64,000 nucleotides of DNA from Dinoroseobacter sp013215265 (GTDB taxonomy: Bacteria > Pseudomonadota > Alphaproteobacteria > Rhodobacterales > Rhodobacteraceae): assembly GCA_963691755.1 (NCBI GenBank), contig OY829366.1, positions 2,480,001-2,544,000 of the forward strand, written 5' to 3'. The translations under genes were made by a program, and so were the position numbers. Below, piece by piece: positions 53,465 through 62,541 of the stretch; the stretch's first letter is position 1, and each line of letters begins with the position of its first letter. The notes below the pieces were generated by a model. That model worked only from the letters and a program-made list of their open reading frames with translations, made no database searches and was not told the DNA's origin.

Positions 53465-54331
53465 TCACCCTACGCCGTGACTGCGGTCGTAGGCGTTCAA
53501 TTGCGGCATTTCATGTTTGGTTCGCGTAGAACCGTCCGGGATCCAAACCGAAATCTCGAGCGGATGGCAATCGGCTGTATCGGACGAATGCTCACTTGAA
53601 CAATCCCCCCCCGGACAGGCAGACAGTCCGACCAAAAGGTCAATTTCAGCGTGAAACTCAAGATAATCACCTGGCCGAACTGGGCTGGCCTTCATGAAAT
53701 ATTGCCCGGTATCGCGCGTAAAACCGGTGCACATGAAAACATTCAAGACATCATGCACATAGGCTTCAGCCTCGTGCAGCGGCAACTTGGAATGGGCGGC
53801 GAGCGCGCGGGTCAAATTGGAATGACAGCAATGATGGTAATCATCCCCAGAAAGCAACCGACCGGTATATGGATCGCAGCGCGTACCGATGACATCATGA
53901 ACAGAACCGCCAAACTGGTCGAACCCGTACCAGTCAAGGCTATCGTCTACGATGGTCGCCATCGGTCGCATCATTGGAAAACTTGACCACATCCGGTCAC
54001 CCGTTGAGAGGTGCGTGCCGTGAAGAGCGCGTGTCTTACCAGAATAGAACCGCTCATTCAGATCATCGGCGCTCCATAAATTCAGGTCCCCCACCTGCGG
54101 TCCCTCTACCGAGGTGATGCGAAAGAACGCGCCCGCTGGAACGACGATGCAGGCAGCGTCCCGAGGCGGAACCGTGATCTGGTCACTTTGTGTGGCTGTC
54201 CGCCTGATCGCCTGCAACCCGGATATATCAGGCTGCGGCAGACCTTCGACCGGGTAGCAAATGACCGGCTCAATATTACGCATCCGGTCGGCTGAGCTGG
54301 GTGCAGCATGCTGCGGCTGGTTCCGTTTCAA
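53465..54331 (-). CDS. DUF1989 (urea carboxylase-associated) family protein
   Basis: This 288-residue protein has the DUF1989 core: ITVPPRDAACIVVPAGAFFR, GPQVGDLNLWSADDLNERF, RALHGTHLSTGDRMWS, and DYHHCCHSNLTRAL. A C-terminal Cys cluster ACPGGDCSSEHSSD is probably metal-binding. DUF1989 proteins are usually encoded next to urea or guanidine carboxylases and similar nitrogen-release genes. It precedes the PLP enzyme gene by 46 bases and diverges from the ureohydrolase gene. Confidence 0.85.
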   Translation of the reverse strand: MKRNQPQHAAPSSADRMRNIEPVICYPVEGLPQPDISGLQAIRRTATQSDQITVPPRDAACIVVPAGAFFRITSVEGPQVGDLNLWSADDLNERFYSGKTRALHGTHLSTGDRMWSSFPMMRPMATIVDDSLDWYGFDQFGGSVHDVIGTRCDPYTGRLLSGDDYHHCCHSNLTRALAAHSKLPLHEAEAYVHDVLNVFMCTGFTRDTGQYFMKASPVRPGDYLEFHAEIDLLVGLSACPGGDCSSEHSSDTADCHPLEISVWIPDGSTRTKHEMPQLNAYDRSHGVG

Positions 54332-54647
54332 ATCGGGCTCCGTCGTTCATCAGACTGCCATTTGCAGCCATAACAGTCTTTGCGACCATTGTTTGGCCTC
54401 TGCCAGGTTCAGGCAAGAGACATTGGAGGGCGGCTAAGTGCCTTCGTATGGCATGATCTGCCCACTCAAGCCATCTATCGTGTAGTTTGCTTTCCCCCGA
54501 AGATATTTGCGATCTTCTTTGGGTCTCTGCCTAAGAGCCTTCCTCGACTTTGTGGTCCAATCTGCAGTCTCAGCAACGGATCAGGATTGCGATGGCTTCA
54601 TTTTCGGCACAGGCTTCGTTCCAGGTGACAAGGAGACAGCAAAGCAA
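54332..54647. other. Divergent control region between DUF1989 and ureohydrolase genes
   Basis: 316 bases. The ureohydrolase frame is open back to 54507, but the added residues do not look like family sequence. The region should hold promoters in both directions. No perfect palindrome is seen. Confidence 0.45.
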
Positions 54648-55610
54648 ATGTCCAAACATGGTTATGACTCGGGTCGGCTGAACCTGCCATTTGTGGGGAT
54701 CTGTACATTTGGAAAGTACCCATACGTCGAGGATTGGGACGCGATTGAAGCAGATGTCGCTGTAATGGGAGCACCGTTTGATTTCGGGACGCAGTGGAGA
54801 TCCGGTGCTCGCATGGGACCGCGGGCCATCCGGGAGGCATCAACACTGTTCTCTTTCGGACATGCCGGAGCCTATGACCATGAAGACGACGTGACCTATC
54901 TGGATCCTGCCAAGGTCACCATTGTCGATATTGGCGACGCAGACATCGTGCATACAAACACTGAAATGAGCCATGCCAATATCGCTCATGGCGTGCGAAA
55001 GATACTCGCCGCCGGCGCTATTCCCGTCGTTCTGGGCGGCGATCATTCGATCAATATTCCCTGTATCAATGCTTTTGAAGATCAGGACCCCATTCATATC
55101 GTGCAGATCGACGCCCATCTCGATTTTGTCGATGAGCGCCATGGCGTCCGTTTTGGTCACGGCAACCCGATGCGTCGCGCTGCAGAGAAATCTTATGTCA
55201 CCGGGCTTAGTCAGATTGGCATTCGCAACGTTTCGTCCACCGCGCGAGACGGCTATGTCGATGCCCGCGCGATGGGCTCTGACATCCAGTCTGTACGCCA
55301 GGTGCGGAAGATGGGTGTAAATGCGATGCTTGATCGCATTCCGGAAAGCGTGCGCTACTACGTAACGGTCGATATTGACGCGTTCGATCCGTCCATTGCG
55401 CCGGGAACTGGTACGCCGAGCCACGGAGGTTTTCTCTATTATGAGGTGCTGGAACTCCTCGCCGGATTGGCAAAACGCGGCCAGATCGTAGGTTTGGATC
55501 TTGTGGAAGTTGCCCCCGATTATGATCAAACCGGGTCTACCTCAACGCTTGCGGCACAATTGCTAATGAATGTGATTGGTAGAATTTTGCACGAAAAGGC
55601 AGAGACTTAG
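54648..55610 (+). CDS. Ureohydrolase (agmatinase/guanidino-acid hydrolase family)
   Basis: This dimanganese enzyme of the arginase family hydrolyses a guanidino group to urea. The 320-residue protein has all metal ligands: GGDHS (Asp132, His133), DAHLD (Asp155, His157, Asp159) and VDIDAFDP (Asp242, Asp244), followed by APGTGTPSHGG. Agmatine, guanidinobutyrate or guanidinopropionate are possible substrates; sequence alone does not decide. ATG 54648 has AAGGAG upstream. The DUF1989 and creatinase genes nearby suggest a guanidino-compound pathway. Confidence 0.9.
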   Translation: MSKHGYDSGRLNLPFVGICTFGKYPYVEDWDAIEADVAVMGAPFDFGTQWRSGARMGPRAIREASTLFSFGHAGAYDHEDDVTYLDPAKVTIVDIGDADIVHTNTEMSHANIAHGVRKILAAGAIPVVLGGDHSINIPCINAFEDQDPIHIVQIDAHLDFVDERHGVRFGHGNPMRRAAEKSYVTGLSQIGIRNVSSTARDGYVDARAMGSDIQSVRQVRKMGVNAMLDRIPESVRYYVTVDIDAFDPSIAPGTGTPSHGGFLYYEVLELLAGLAKRGQIVGLDLVEVAPDYDQTGSTSTLAAQLLMNVIGRILHEKAET

Positions 55611-56063
55611 TGGCATCAGCCTACCAACAACATGAGGGCTTCAGCCAAACAGTAAGACGCCGGGCGAAATATTAGATCTGATCGGTTTCTTGTGTTTGGT
55701 GGAAGCGCGTTTACGGCCCCGACCTGCGCGGGTGTCATCCAGTTTGAAATCCGAAGTCGCAAATAAAGCTACGCTTGGTTCAGGGTTGTCAGCCTGTATG
55801 GTCAGGTCTTTTTCGGTTCAGGACCTCTAATGCCAGTCGGGAATACACCATTTTCATTAGATGAATCCAATCGCCATATCACCGCAGCGCGCATGGCTAT
55901 GAAAGCGGCGAAGCAATTTGCGCCCCGAGTGGGTGCCGATGCCGACATGACGGACGACGCTTTCAATCCCAAATAAGCTGAGGAGTGTTTGTTTGGTTAC
56001 ACTTTGGCCCCTCTCCAAAATTTCTCCTTATGTATCTTTTAGGTATTATTTAGTATCGAAAGT
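55611..56063. other. Intergenic region between ureohydrolase and integrase genes
   Basis: Holds only a possible small gene at 55830-55976. The 3' part, just before the integrase, is AT-rich. I found no tRNA and no obvious attachment-site direct repeat. Confidence 0.45.
55830..55976 (+). CDS. Possible small hypothetical protein, 48 residues
   Basis: Starts at ATG 55830 with AGGA seven bases upstream; reads MPVGNTPFSLDESNRHITAA, then a basic Ala-rich helix and an acidic tail. Composition is protein-like, but no family is recognised. Confidence 0.35.
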   Translation: MPVGNTPFSLDESNRHITAARMAMKAAKQFAPRVGADADMTDDAFNPK

Positions 56064-57242
56064 ATGAATAGGTTGCCTGGAAAACTCACACAACGACTGG
56101 TCAGATCCCTCGACCAAGGGCGTCATGGTGATGGGAACGGATTGTATCTTGTCGTAGATCCTTCTGGCGCGAGACGCTGGATTGTACGCGTAGTTGTAAA
56201 GGGTCAGCGCAATCGCAATGGTGGCGCTCTGCGCACAGACCTCGGGCTGGGTGGCGCTGACGTCGTTCCATTGAGCGCGGCGCGAAAGAAAGCACTGGAA
56301 TACCGGCGCATGGCGAGGCAAGGACTGCATCCAAGTATACGCAGTTGCATGAACATCCCGACCTTTCGAGAATTTGCCGAGCAGGTCCATCTCGAACGGT
56401 TGCCAGCGCGAAAAAATGTGAGGCATGGCCAGCAGTGGATCAGCACATTGCGCAATTATGCATTTCCGAAAATAGGCGACATACCCGTCAACGAAATTGG
56501 TCAGCGCGAAGTCGTGTGTTGCGTTTTACCGTTCTGGCAAGATAAGCCCGAAACCGGGAGAAGATTGCTGCAACGGATGAAAACCGTTCTCGACGTAGCG
56601 ATATCCAGAGGCTTCTGCGAAGGCGAAAACCCCGTGACAGCAATGCAGAAGGCCGAAGCCCTCCCCCATCTGCATAGGGTCGAGGCGAACACAAGACACA
56701 TGAGCTGGAAAGACATTCCAGCTTTTTATCAGAAACTAAGCGGCCAAACCTCAATGTCGGGTCAGGCCTTAAAATTCATCTGTCTGACCGGAACAGGCTC
56801 GCGCGAAGCTTTAAAAATGACCTGGGACGAGCTTCACTTCAACGAACGCATTTGGGTTTGCCCCGCAGAACGTATGACAAGTGGGATCGAGCTTCATATT
56901 CCGCTGACAGAGGCGATGGTTGCAATTCTTGAGCCGCTCAGAGTGGTACAATCGGAATATGTATTCAAAGGACAAAAACGGAGTCAGCCCTTGTCGAACA
57001 TGGCTGTTCAGATGTTGCTACGTCGCCTGGAGCCGGGAGGCGTCACGGTGGGTGGCTTCCGGTCGACCTTCAAGGAATGGGCATCAGAGATTTCAGGCAT
57101 TTCGTGTCAGGAGACACAGATGCGCCGTTGCAATAGCACCGGCTCTGCACCGGAGTTCATCTATCCAACATCCGATCAAACCGACCCCAAACGCCGACTT
57201 TTGGACGCGTGGTCAGCGCACGTAACGAGCGCATCCGAATAA
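56064..57242 (+). CDS. Phage-type tyrosine integrase with degenerate active site
   Basis: The 392-residue protein has the layout of P4-like integrases: an N-terminal arm-binding domain (GNGLYLVVDPSGARRWIVRV), a core-binding domain, and a catalytic domain. Several catalytic positions look lost. The usual Arg-x-x-Glu of the first box reads GSRE (TGTGSREALKMTW), the His of the HxxR box is Gly (VGGFRSTFKEWASE), and the His-x-x-Gly-Asn block is absent in RRCNSTGSA. A Tyr remains in EFIYPTSD before KRRLLDAW. It is probably inactive. Its 3' end overlaps the convergent membrane-protein gene by 86 bases. Confidence 0.82.
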   Translation: MNRLPGKLTQRLVRSLDQGRHGDGNGLYLVVDPSGARRWIVRVVVKGQRNRNGGALRTDLGLGGADVVPLSAARKKALEYRRMARQGLHPSIRSCMNIPTFREFAEQVHLERLPARKNVRHGQQWISTLRNYAFPKIGDIPVNEIGQREVVCCVLPFWQDKPETGRRLLQRMKTVLDVAISRGFCEGENPVTAMQKAEALPHLHRVEANTRHMSWKDIPAFYQKLSGQTSMSGQALKFICLTGTGSREALKMTWDELHFNERIWVCPAERMTSGIELHIPLTEAMVAILEPLRVVQSEYVFKGQKRSQPLSNMAVQMLLRRLEPGGVTVGGFRSTFKEWASEISGISCQETQMRRCNSTGSAPEFIYPTSDQTDPKRRLLDAWSAHVTSASE

Positions 57243-57750
57243 TCCCAGAAAGAAATACAGAAGATACTGCTAAGGTGGTGAAGACGGACTTTGCGATCGT
57301 GGCAGCGCTTGCGGCATAAACAAGACCATCAGACACATCCGGCCAGGTCAAAATCATCGCAAGGACACCAAAGTTTTCGATGTAGTCAAACAAAGCGATG
57401 CCGATGGAAAGCAGGATACCTACTCGGACAATCACGCTTTTGGGCGAGCCCTGCCCCATCCAGAGTAGCGTAGCGATGAGCGTCAGCGCGAGCATAGCCG
57501 GATAGAGCGTATCAAGCGGAATCTGGTATGCCAGATAGTAGGCACGTCCATCGGTTCCAAGCGCTTCAAGCAACTCCGCGACGTCTGCGGAACCGTAACC
57601 AAGCGGTCGTAAATCAAAGGGGATATATCCCGAAACCGCCTCAATATGGGCTAGTGTTAAGTTGATCATTATCAGGTAAATCACCGCGCTTATGCACCCA
57701 CAGCTCACAGCGATAATTCGGGCATGGCTGGAAAGAAATCTGTTTGTCAT
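57157..57750 (-). CDS. Membrane protein of unknown function
   Basis: The 197-residue protein has an N-terminal membrane segment (IIAVSCGCISAVIYLIMINL), a periplasmic loop, and three more hydrophobic segments (LYPAMLALTLIATLLWM, VGILLSIGIALFDYIENFG, and one near the C-terminus). ATG 57750 has GGAG upstream. It is divergent from the Crp-like gene across 78 bases, so that regulator may control it. The pattern recalls DUF-type small integral proteins; no function is assigned. Confidence 0.65.
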   Translation of the reverse strand: MTNRFLSSHARIIAVSCGCISAVIYLIMINLTLAHIEAVSGYIPFDLRPLGYGSADVAELLEALGTDGRAYYLAYQIPLDTLYPAMLALTLIATLLWMGQGSPKSVIVRVGILLSIGIALFDYIENFGVLAMILTWPDVSDGLVYAASAATIAKSVFTTLAVSSVFLSGIIRMRSLRALTTRPKVGVWGRFDRMLDR

Positions 57751-57828
57751 TTCACTAACTCCTTGAACTGTACCCTGCATGCCCGCAGACGACGGCTCCC
57801 GCATTATCATTTGATAAGATATCTCAAG

Positions 57829-58404
57829 ATGGATTTATGGACCTTTCTCAAACGCTCATCCCACTTCTCCCTATCGCTCCACACGGACGAATTTGCGTCT
57901 CACTGGATACAAACTCACGTGAGAAAGGGGGCCTCTCTTGCGACGCAAGGACAGCCTGACGGTGATGAATTCATTCTTTTGGATGGATGCATGTCCAGCA
58001 ATATTTGTGATCAGGAGGGCAAGGAGGTATGCGTCGGGCTGTATTTGGGACCTTGTGTAATCACGCCAACTATTGCGCGAACCCGCAACGGACTGTCGCT
58101 TGTCTCCGTTGAAGCGAAGACAGATGTAAAAATTGCTAAAATCGATGCGCGACAGCTTTCAGATTTGATGCTTGCATCCGAGCCCATCCGCAACTGGGCC
58201 AACGCTGTTCTGAGAGACGCCTTGAATGAAAAAGCGGAAAGAGAGTGGTGCCTTGCTGCGCTGGGAGGAGCGGAAAGGCTCAAGTGGTTTCGCCAAACAT
58301 ACCCGCACTACGAAGAAATTTTCACTCACGTGTTTATCGCTTCATTTTTAGGCATCACGCCGGTTACATTGAGCCGTTTGCGCGCCGACGACGAACAAGG
58401 ATAA
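57829..58404 (+). CDS. Crp/Fnr-type regulator
   Basis: This 191-residue protein has a cyclic-nucleotide-binding-like beta-barrel (VRKGASLATQGQPDGDEFIL, then DQEGKEVCVGLYLGPCVI), a dimer helix, and a short C-terminal DNA-binding part with SFLGITPVTLSRLRAD. That matches Crp-family proteins of Bacteroidetes/alphaproteobacteria type with a reduced helix-turn-helix. No Fnr-type Cys set is present. The frame opens at 57724, but ATG 57829 fits the family. The effector is unknown. Confidence 0.75.
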   Translation: MDLWTFLKRSSHFSLSLHTDEFASHWIQTHVRKGASLATQGQPDGDEFILLDGCMSSNICDQEGKEVCVGLYLGPCVITPTIARTRNGLSLVSVEAKTDVKIAKIDARQLSDLMLASEPIRNWANAVLRDALNEKAEREWCLAALGGAERLKWFRQTYPHYEEIFTHVFIASFLGITPVTLSRLRADDEQG

Positions 58405-58675
58405 TTAACCGGCAATGACCTATATCTTGACCCAAATTGCTTGTCCCCAGCGCTAAGTTCCGCGGGAGCCGCGCTGCAATAAGATGAGGCAAACCTAGCG
58501 TTCAACTACGGCATCCAAATTAGAAAGCGGCTCAAGCGAAGTTAGAGCTTTTACATTTACTAAAGTTGTGCGCCGCGTCAAAACTATACCAAAGCATAGT
58601 CGAGATATCCCGAAGATTTAGGCATCAAGACGACGTGTTGGTTACATTTGTCTAAGCTAAAGGACAAATCAGTTA

Positions 58676-61378
58676 ATGGTACCTTCACGTATTCCAGCTC
58701 CCACCCATCGTTTTTCCTTAAATAGAATGCGGACTTATATTTTCATTGCAATGGTTTCGGTACTTATGATTCCGATTGCGCTGACCATGCGAAATAACTT
58801 TCAAGTCGCTTACGAGAGGGAACTGGACAAGGTTGAAGAAGCCCACCTCGTCATCGCACGAAACCTCTCGTCTACGCTTCAACGCTACGCAGAAGACGCC
58901 ATCGCCACATTTGATTACGTGGTGAATGATCGGCAGGGCCAAGCAGACTTAGAGGCTTTGAACAAACTGCTGAGCAGCTTCGATTTTCGCTACGTTGCAA
59001 GCTTCGGAATATCAAACAGCCAAACGACTGAACTCTTCGCGTCAGACTTTGAAGCCTTGGACGCCGACACGCTTCAGCGGATACGCGATGAAGCTAGGCC
59101 AGGTCCGACCCAGATGTCGGGTGTCGTGCAGATCGAAGGTAAACCATTTCTAATCCTGAGTCGCATGAGCGACGCAGACACGGTATCCATTGGGGTCATG
59201 GACACCGATTTCCTCATTGCGCAGCAAAGCGCAATTGCCTTTGGTGAGCGCGGACACGCCATGATTGTAGATCAGTTTGGACGTGTCTTGGCGCACCCAA
59301 AACCTGAATGGACGCAGACATCTAAAGACGCTTCCGGACTTGCTGTCGTACAAAATATGATGAACGGCATAACGGGCGTGATGCAGTTTTTTTCGCCCCC
59401 ACTTCAGGCGGACATGATCGCTGGATTCACTTCGGTACCCGCAACAGGTTGGGGCGTCATGGTTCCCCAGCCTATCGCAGAGCTGCGTGAAGCAGCGACC
59501 GTCGAGGCGAACCAAGTCACACAACTTCTGGTTCTGAGTTTTCTGATTGCAACATTGGCAAGCTGGGGTCTTTCAGGATTGCTTACCAAGCCGATCGACA
59601 GTCTTTCACGGGTCGTGACACAAGTACGAGACGGCGATCTGGCTGTCCGAGCACCCAAGTTTTCAAAGTGGACCCCAAGAGAATTGGGACAATTACGTGA
59701 TCTTTTGAATGGGCTGTTGGAGAGCTGGTCAGAAAATAATAAGATGCTGGAAGGCTCTCTCAAAGCAGCAAAGGCCGCGAACGCAAAAAAGACCGAAGCT
59801 ATTTCAGTGTTGAGTCATGAAATGCGGACGCCGCTGAATGGCATTGTCGGTGCGATCGAACTCTTCCAAAAGACGGATCTTTCTAAAGACCAGACCGAAT
59901 ACATCAAGGTTCTGGATACATCGGCAAAAACGCTTTTGGGGCATGTGAACAGTGTCTTGGAGGTAAGCCGTTTGGATGCCCAGACTGTTTATATCGACAG
60001 GTCAGAAATCAATCTCACCGAATTGTTGGAAGAAATCGTAAACGAAAATCTTCCGCAAACTCGCAAGGCTGGAATCGGAATAGTCGTGTCGTCTGACCTA
60101 GGCGGTACGGTCGCAATTGAAACTGATCTCAAGTTGTTGCGCGCTATCGCAAGTAACCTGATCAGCAACGCTGTGAAGTTTACAATGAAAGGCCACGTAA
60201 AGGTCGAAGCAAAAGTCACTAACAATGACGTGCTCGAGCTGAAAGTGACCGATACCGGCCCAGGTATTGAGGCTGCAGATATCGATCGGATCTTTGAACC
60301 CTTCACTGTCATAAATGCGTCATACCGTAGGAACTCCGATGGTACAGGTCTTGGCTTGCACATCGTGGCGTTGTCTGCGGAAGCGCTCGGTGGCAAAATC
60401 GAAGCGACCAGCAAAATCGGAAGCGGCAGTGAGTTTCGGGCCGAGATACCTGTCCGCCGGATATTTGCGACCCCTTCCCAAAAACCTGCCCGAATTGTTG
60501 AAAATGCCTCCGTGCCGATGATCGAGAGGAACTCTCAGGCCGAAGGGCAATCAGTACTTGTCGTTGATGATAACCTCATCAACCGGGAGGTCCTGGCCGA
60601 ACTGGTGAGGCGCATTGGGCATGTACCTACTCTAGCCGAGGACGGACCAGCTGCTCTTGAAATCGCTATGTTGAGACCATTCGATCTTTTGCTTCTTGAT
60701 ATCAGCATGCCAGAAGTGGACGGAACCGACGTCGCGCGCCTTCTGCGTGAGCATGAGGGCCCAAACCAGAATACCAAAATCATCGCGCAGACAGCGCATG
60801 CCAGCCCGGGAGACCATGACGCGTTTACCGAAGCTGGCATAGACGGCGTTTTGATCAAACCTATTACCTTGGATCAACTGCAGGCCGTGTTTGACGCCCG
60901 CAAGGAACCGCGTGAACAAACACAATCGCAACAAGCAATCGAACAAGGAAATGTCATCGATAAGAAGCAATTCGAACTTCTGTCATCGGCCAGTGGCGCG
61001 ACCAAGGCAATCCGCACCCTCGAGAAACTACTTGAAGAGATCGTCGAGGTTGTCGAAGACCTCAACGACCGATCACCTGAGACTTCGCAAGATGGCAATC
61101 TGTTGAGCCGGGTACATAATGTTGCAGGCGCAAGCGCAATGCTTGGTGCCGAGCAACTGCATACAATCTTGCACGGTATCGAAAGCGAACTGAAACAAGA
61201 TGCAACAGTACCGCTTGCCGACGTGGTTGATCTTGCGAAATTGAAGGTAGAGCAAACGCGCTCAGAAGCCCTGAGGATCGCGGAAGCTTCGAGAAATCGT
61301 CGTCACGGCAATAGCGGCAGGCGCAAAAACGGGAAATCCGGGAATGTTGCATCGGTGGCAAACTTCCGTGCCAAATAG
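58676..61378 (+). CDS. Hybrid sensor histidine kinase with receiver and HPt domains
   Basis: The 900-residue inner-membrane kinase has an N-terminal membrane helix (about 19-38), a periplasmic Cache-like sensor (about 40-280), a second membrane helix, HAMP (about 300-350), a HisKA domain with His381 in SHEMRTPLNG, and an ATPase domain (NLISNAVKF, DTGPGIEAAD, GTGLGLHIV). These are followed by a receiver with Asp675 in LLLLDISMPEVDG and a C-terminal HPt with His814 in RVHNVAGASAML. All phosphorelay sites are present, so it is an ArcB/BarA-like complete relay lacking only the output regulator, which is not encoded next to it. Confidence 0.92.
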   Translation: MVPSRIPAPTHRFSLNRMRTYIFIAMVSVLMIPIALTMRNNFQVAYERELDKVEEAHLVIARNLSSTLQRYAEDAIATFDYVVNDRQGQADLEALNKLLSSFDFRYVASFGISNSQTTELFASDFEALDADTLQRIRDEARPGPTQMSGVVQIEGKPFLILSRMSDADTVSIGVMDTDFLIAQQSAIAFGERGHAMIVDQFGRVLAHPKPEWTQTSKDASGLAVVQNMMNGITGVMQFFSPPLQADMIAGFTSVPATGWGVMVPQPIAELREAATVEANQVTQLLVLSFLIATLASWGLSGLLTKPIDSLSRVVTQVRDGDLAVRAPKFSKWTPRELGQLRDLLNGLLESWSENNKMLEGSLKAAKAANAKKTEAISVLSHEMRTPLNGIVGAIELFQKTDLSKDQTEYIKVLDTSAKTLLGHVNSVLEVSRLDAQTVYIDRSEINLTELLEEIVNENLPQTRKAGIGIVVSSDLGGTVAIETDLKLLRAIASNLISNAVKFTMKGHVKVEAKVTNNDVLELKVTDTGPGIEAADIDRIFEPFTVINASYRRNSDGTGLGLHIVALSAEALGGKIEATSKIGSGSEFRAEIPVRRIFATPSQKPARIVENASVPMIERNSQAEGQSVLVVDDNLINREVLAELVRRIGHVPTLAEDGPAALEIAMLRPFDLLLLDISMPEVDGTDVARLLREHEGPNQNTKIIAQTAHASPGDHDAFTEAGIDGVLIKPITLDQLQAVFDARKEPREQTQSQQAIEQGNVIDKKQFELLSSASGATKAIRTLEKLLEEIVEVVEDLNDRSPETSQDGNLLSRVHNVAGASAMLGAEQLHTILHGIESELKQDATVPLADVVDLAKLKVEQTRSEALRIAEASRNRRHGNSGRRKNGKSGNVASVANFRAK

Positions 61379-61597
61379 ACACGATCTTCCCGTCGGGGCC
61401 CTGTACTGTCTTTCTCTTAGTGCAATTGTAGGTGAAGACGATGAGCCAGAAACCCTGTCTGATAAAATAGCCCGCATTGGACCCATAGGCGCTGACTGAC
61501 GTTAGATGAGCTAAGGCTTCAATGCTTTTGAGTAGACGGCCGCAGGACAGTTGGATACCAACTTCATATGCAAAACCGGTCGGCGGTCCATTGAACG

Positions 61598-62308
61598 TCA
61601 GGGCTTCAGAACATCCCGCAAATTGCCAGCAGGCTCTGAGACTTCGCGCAGATCAAGGGCAGTGAGGATATCAAGTAGGTGGCTCTTCATAAGCGCCTCG
61701 GCGTCTGTCCCATCTCTTCGGCGGAACGCATCTACCAATGCATGATGGGCATGTTCCTCGCATAAAGCGCTCTGTCGGCGCCAGTAGATCGCAATGATCA
61801 AGGACGAACGGGCAACAAGTCGTTCAATAAAGCCTGCAATCGTTGCTTGATCCGCTATGCGTGAGATTTCGATATGGAACTGCCCCGACAGCCTGAGTGC
61901 TTTGCCCAGCTCACCGACTGCGATCGCTTCATGCTCGGCCTTGATGTGGGCCTCAAGGCGTGCAAGGGATTTATCGGTCATGCGTTCCGCAGCCGAGTGC
62001 GCCGTTCGCGGCTCAAGCAGAGAGCGAGCTTCAAATACTTCTTTCGCTTCGCGCACAGTAGGCTGCGCGACAAACGCACCGCGATTACGCCGTAGATCGA
62101 CCAATTGAGAATGAGAAAGCGACTGGAGCGCCGTCCGAACGACCGTCCGAGAGACACTGTATATCTCACTTAGCTCATCTTCTCCTAGTTTGGTGCCGGG
62201 CAACAGACGGTGTTCATGAATGGCAAGACTGAGTGACGCCTCAAGCTTAGCGCTTGGGCCGGTCAAAATCGGCTGGATAAAGTCCTGACTTTCGGCTGGT
62301 TCAGTCAT
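61598..62308 (-). CDS. GntR-family regulator, FCD/FadR subfamily
   Basis: The 236-residue protein has an N-terminal winged helix (LLPGTKLGEDELSEIYSVSR, then TVVRTALQSLSHSQLVDLRR and GAFVAQPT) and an all-helical FCD effector domain with metal-binding His in GQFHIEISRIAD and EEHAHHALVDAF. ATG 62308 has GAGGGA upstream. It is divergent from an ABC transporter operon and shares with it a palindrome at 62388-62399, so it probably controls both. Confidence 0.9.
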   Translation of the reverse strand: MTEPAESQDFIQPILTGPSAKLEASLSLAIHEHRLLPGTKLGEDELSEIYSVSRTVVRTALQSLSHSQLVDLRRNRGAFVAQPTVREAKEVFEARSLLEPRTAHSAAERMTDKSLARLEAHIKAEHEAIAVGELGKALRLSGQFHIEISRIADQATIAGFIERLVARSSLIIAIYWRRQSALCEEHAHHALVDAFRRRDGTDAEALMKSHLLDILTALDLREVSEPAGNLRDVLKP

Positions 62309-62387
62309 TTTTGTTCCCTCAAGTGACTGATGCGCCCTTTGCGAATCCAATTCAAGATACAGAGCATCTGCATCCAAAAATTTAGAT

Positions 62388-62399
62388 ATTGTATACAAT
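62388..62399. promoter_or_regulatory. Probable GntR operator
   Basis: The perfect 12-base palindrome ATTGTATACAAT is the kind of site bound by FCD-type GntR repressors. It lies between the gntR start (62308) and the ABC ATPase start (62542). Binding has not been shown. Confidence 0.65.
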
Positions 62400-62541
62400 T
62401 TTGTGCGCAGAAAATGTGCGTGTGATAGTTTTTGCGGCTATTTTTTGTGCGGAACCTATCAAGCCGCCAATCTTCTCACCGGTTTTACTGGGCCGCTTTC
62501 ATCTTTGGCCCATTCATTGCTTCGAACCTCTTGAGGCGGCA

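Noticed and set aside
33671..57242. One large island running from tRNA-Ser to the integrase
   Set aside because: Genes from about 38,000 to 55,600 look like ordinary Rhodobacterales catabolic and transport genes; no flanking repeat of the tRNA end was found near the integrase, and the integrase appears inactive.
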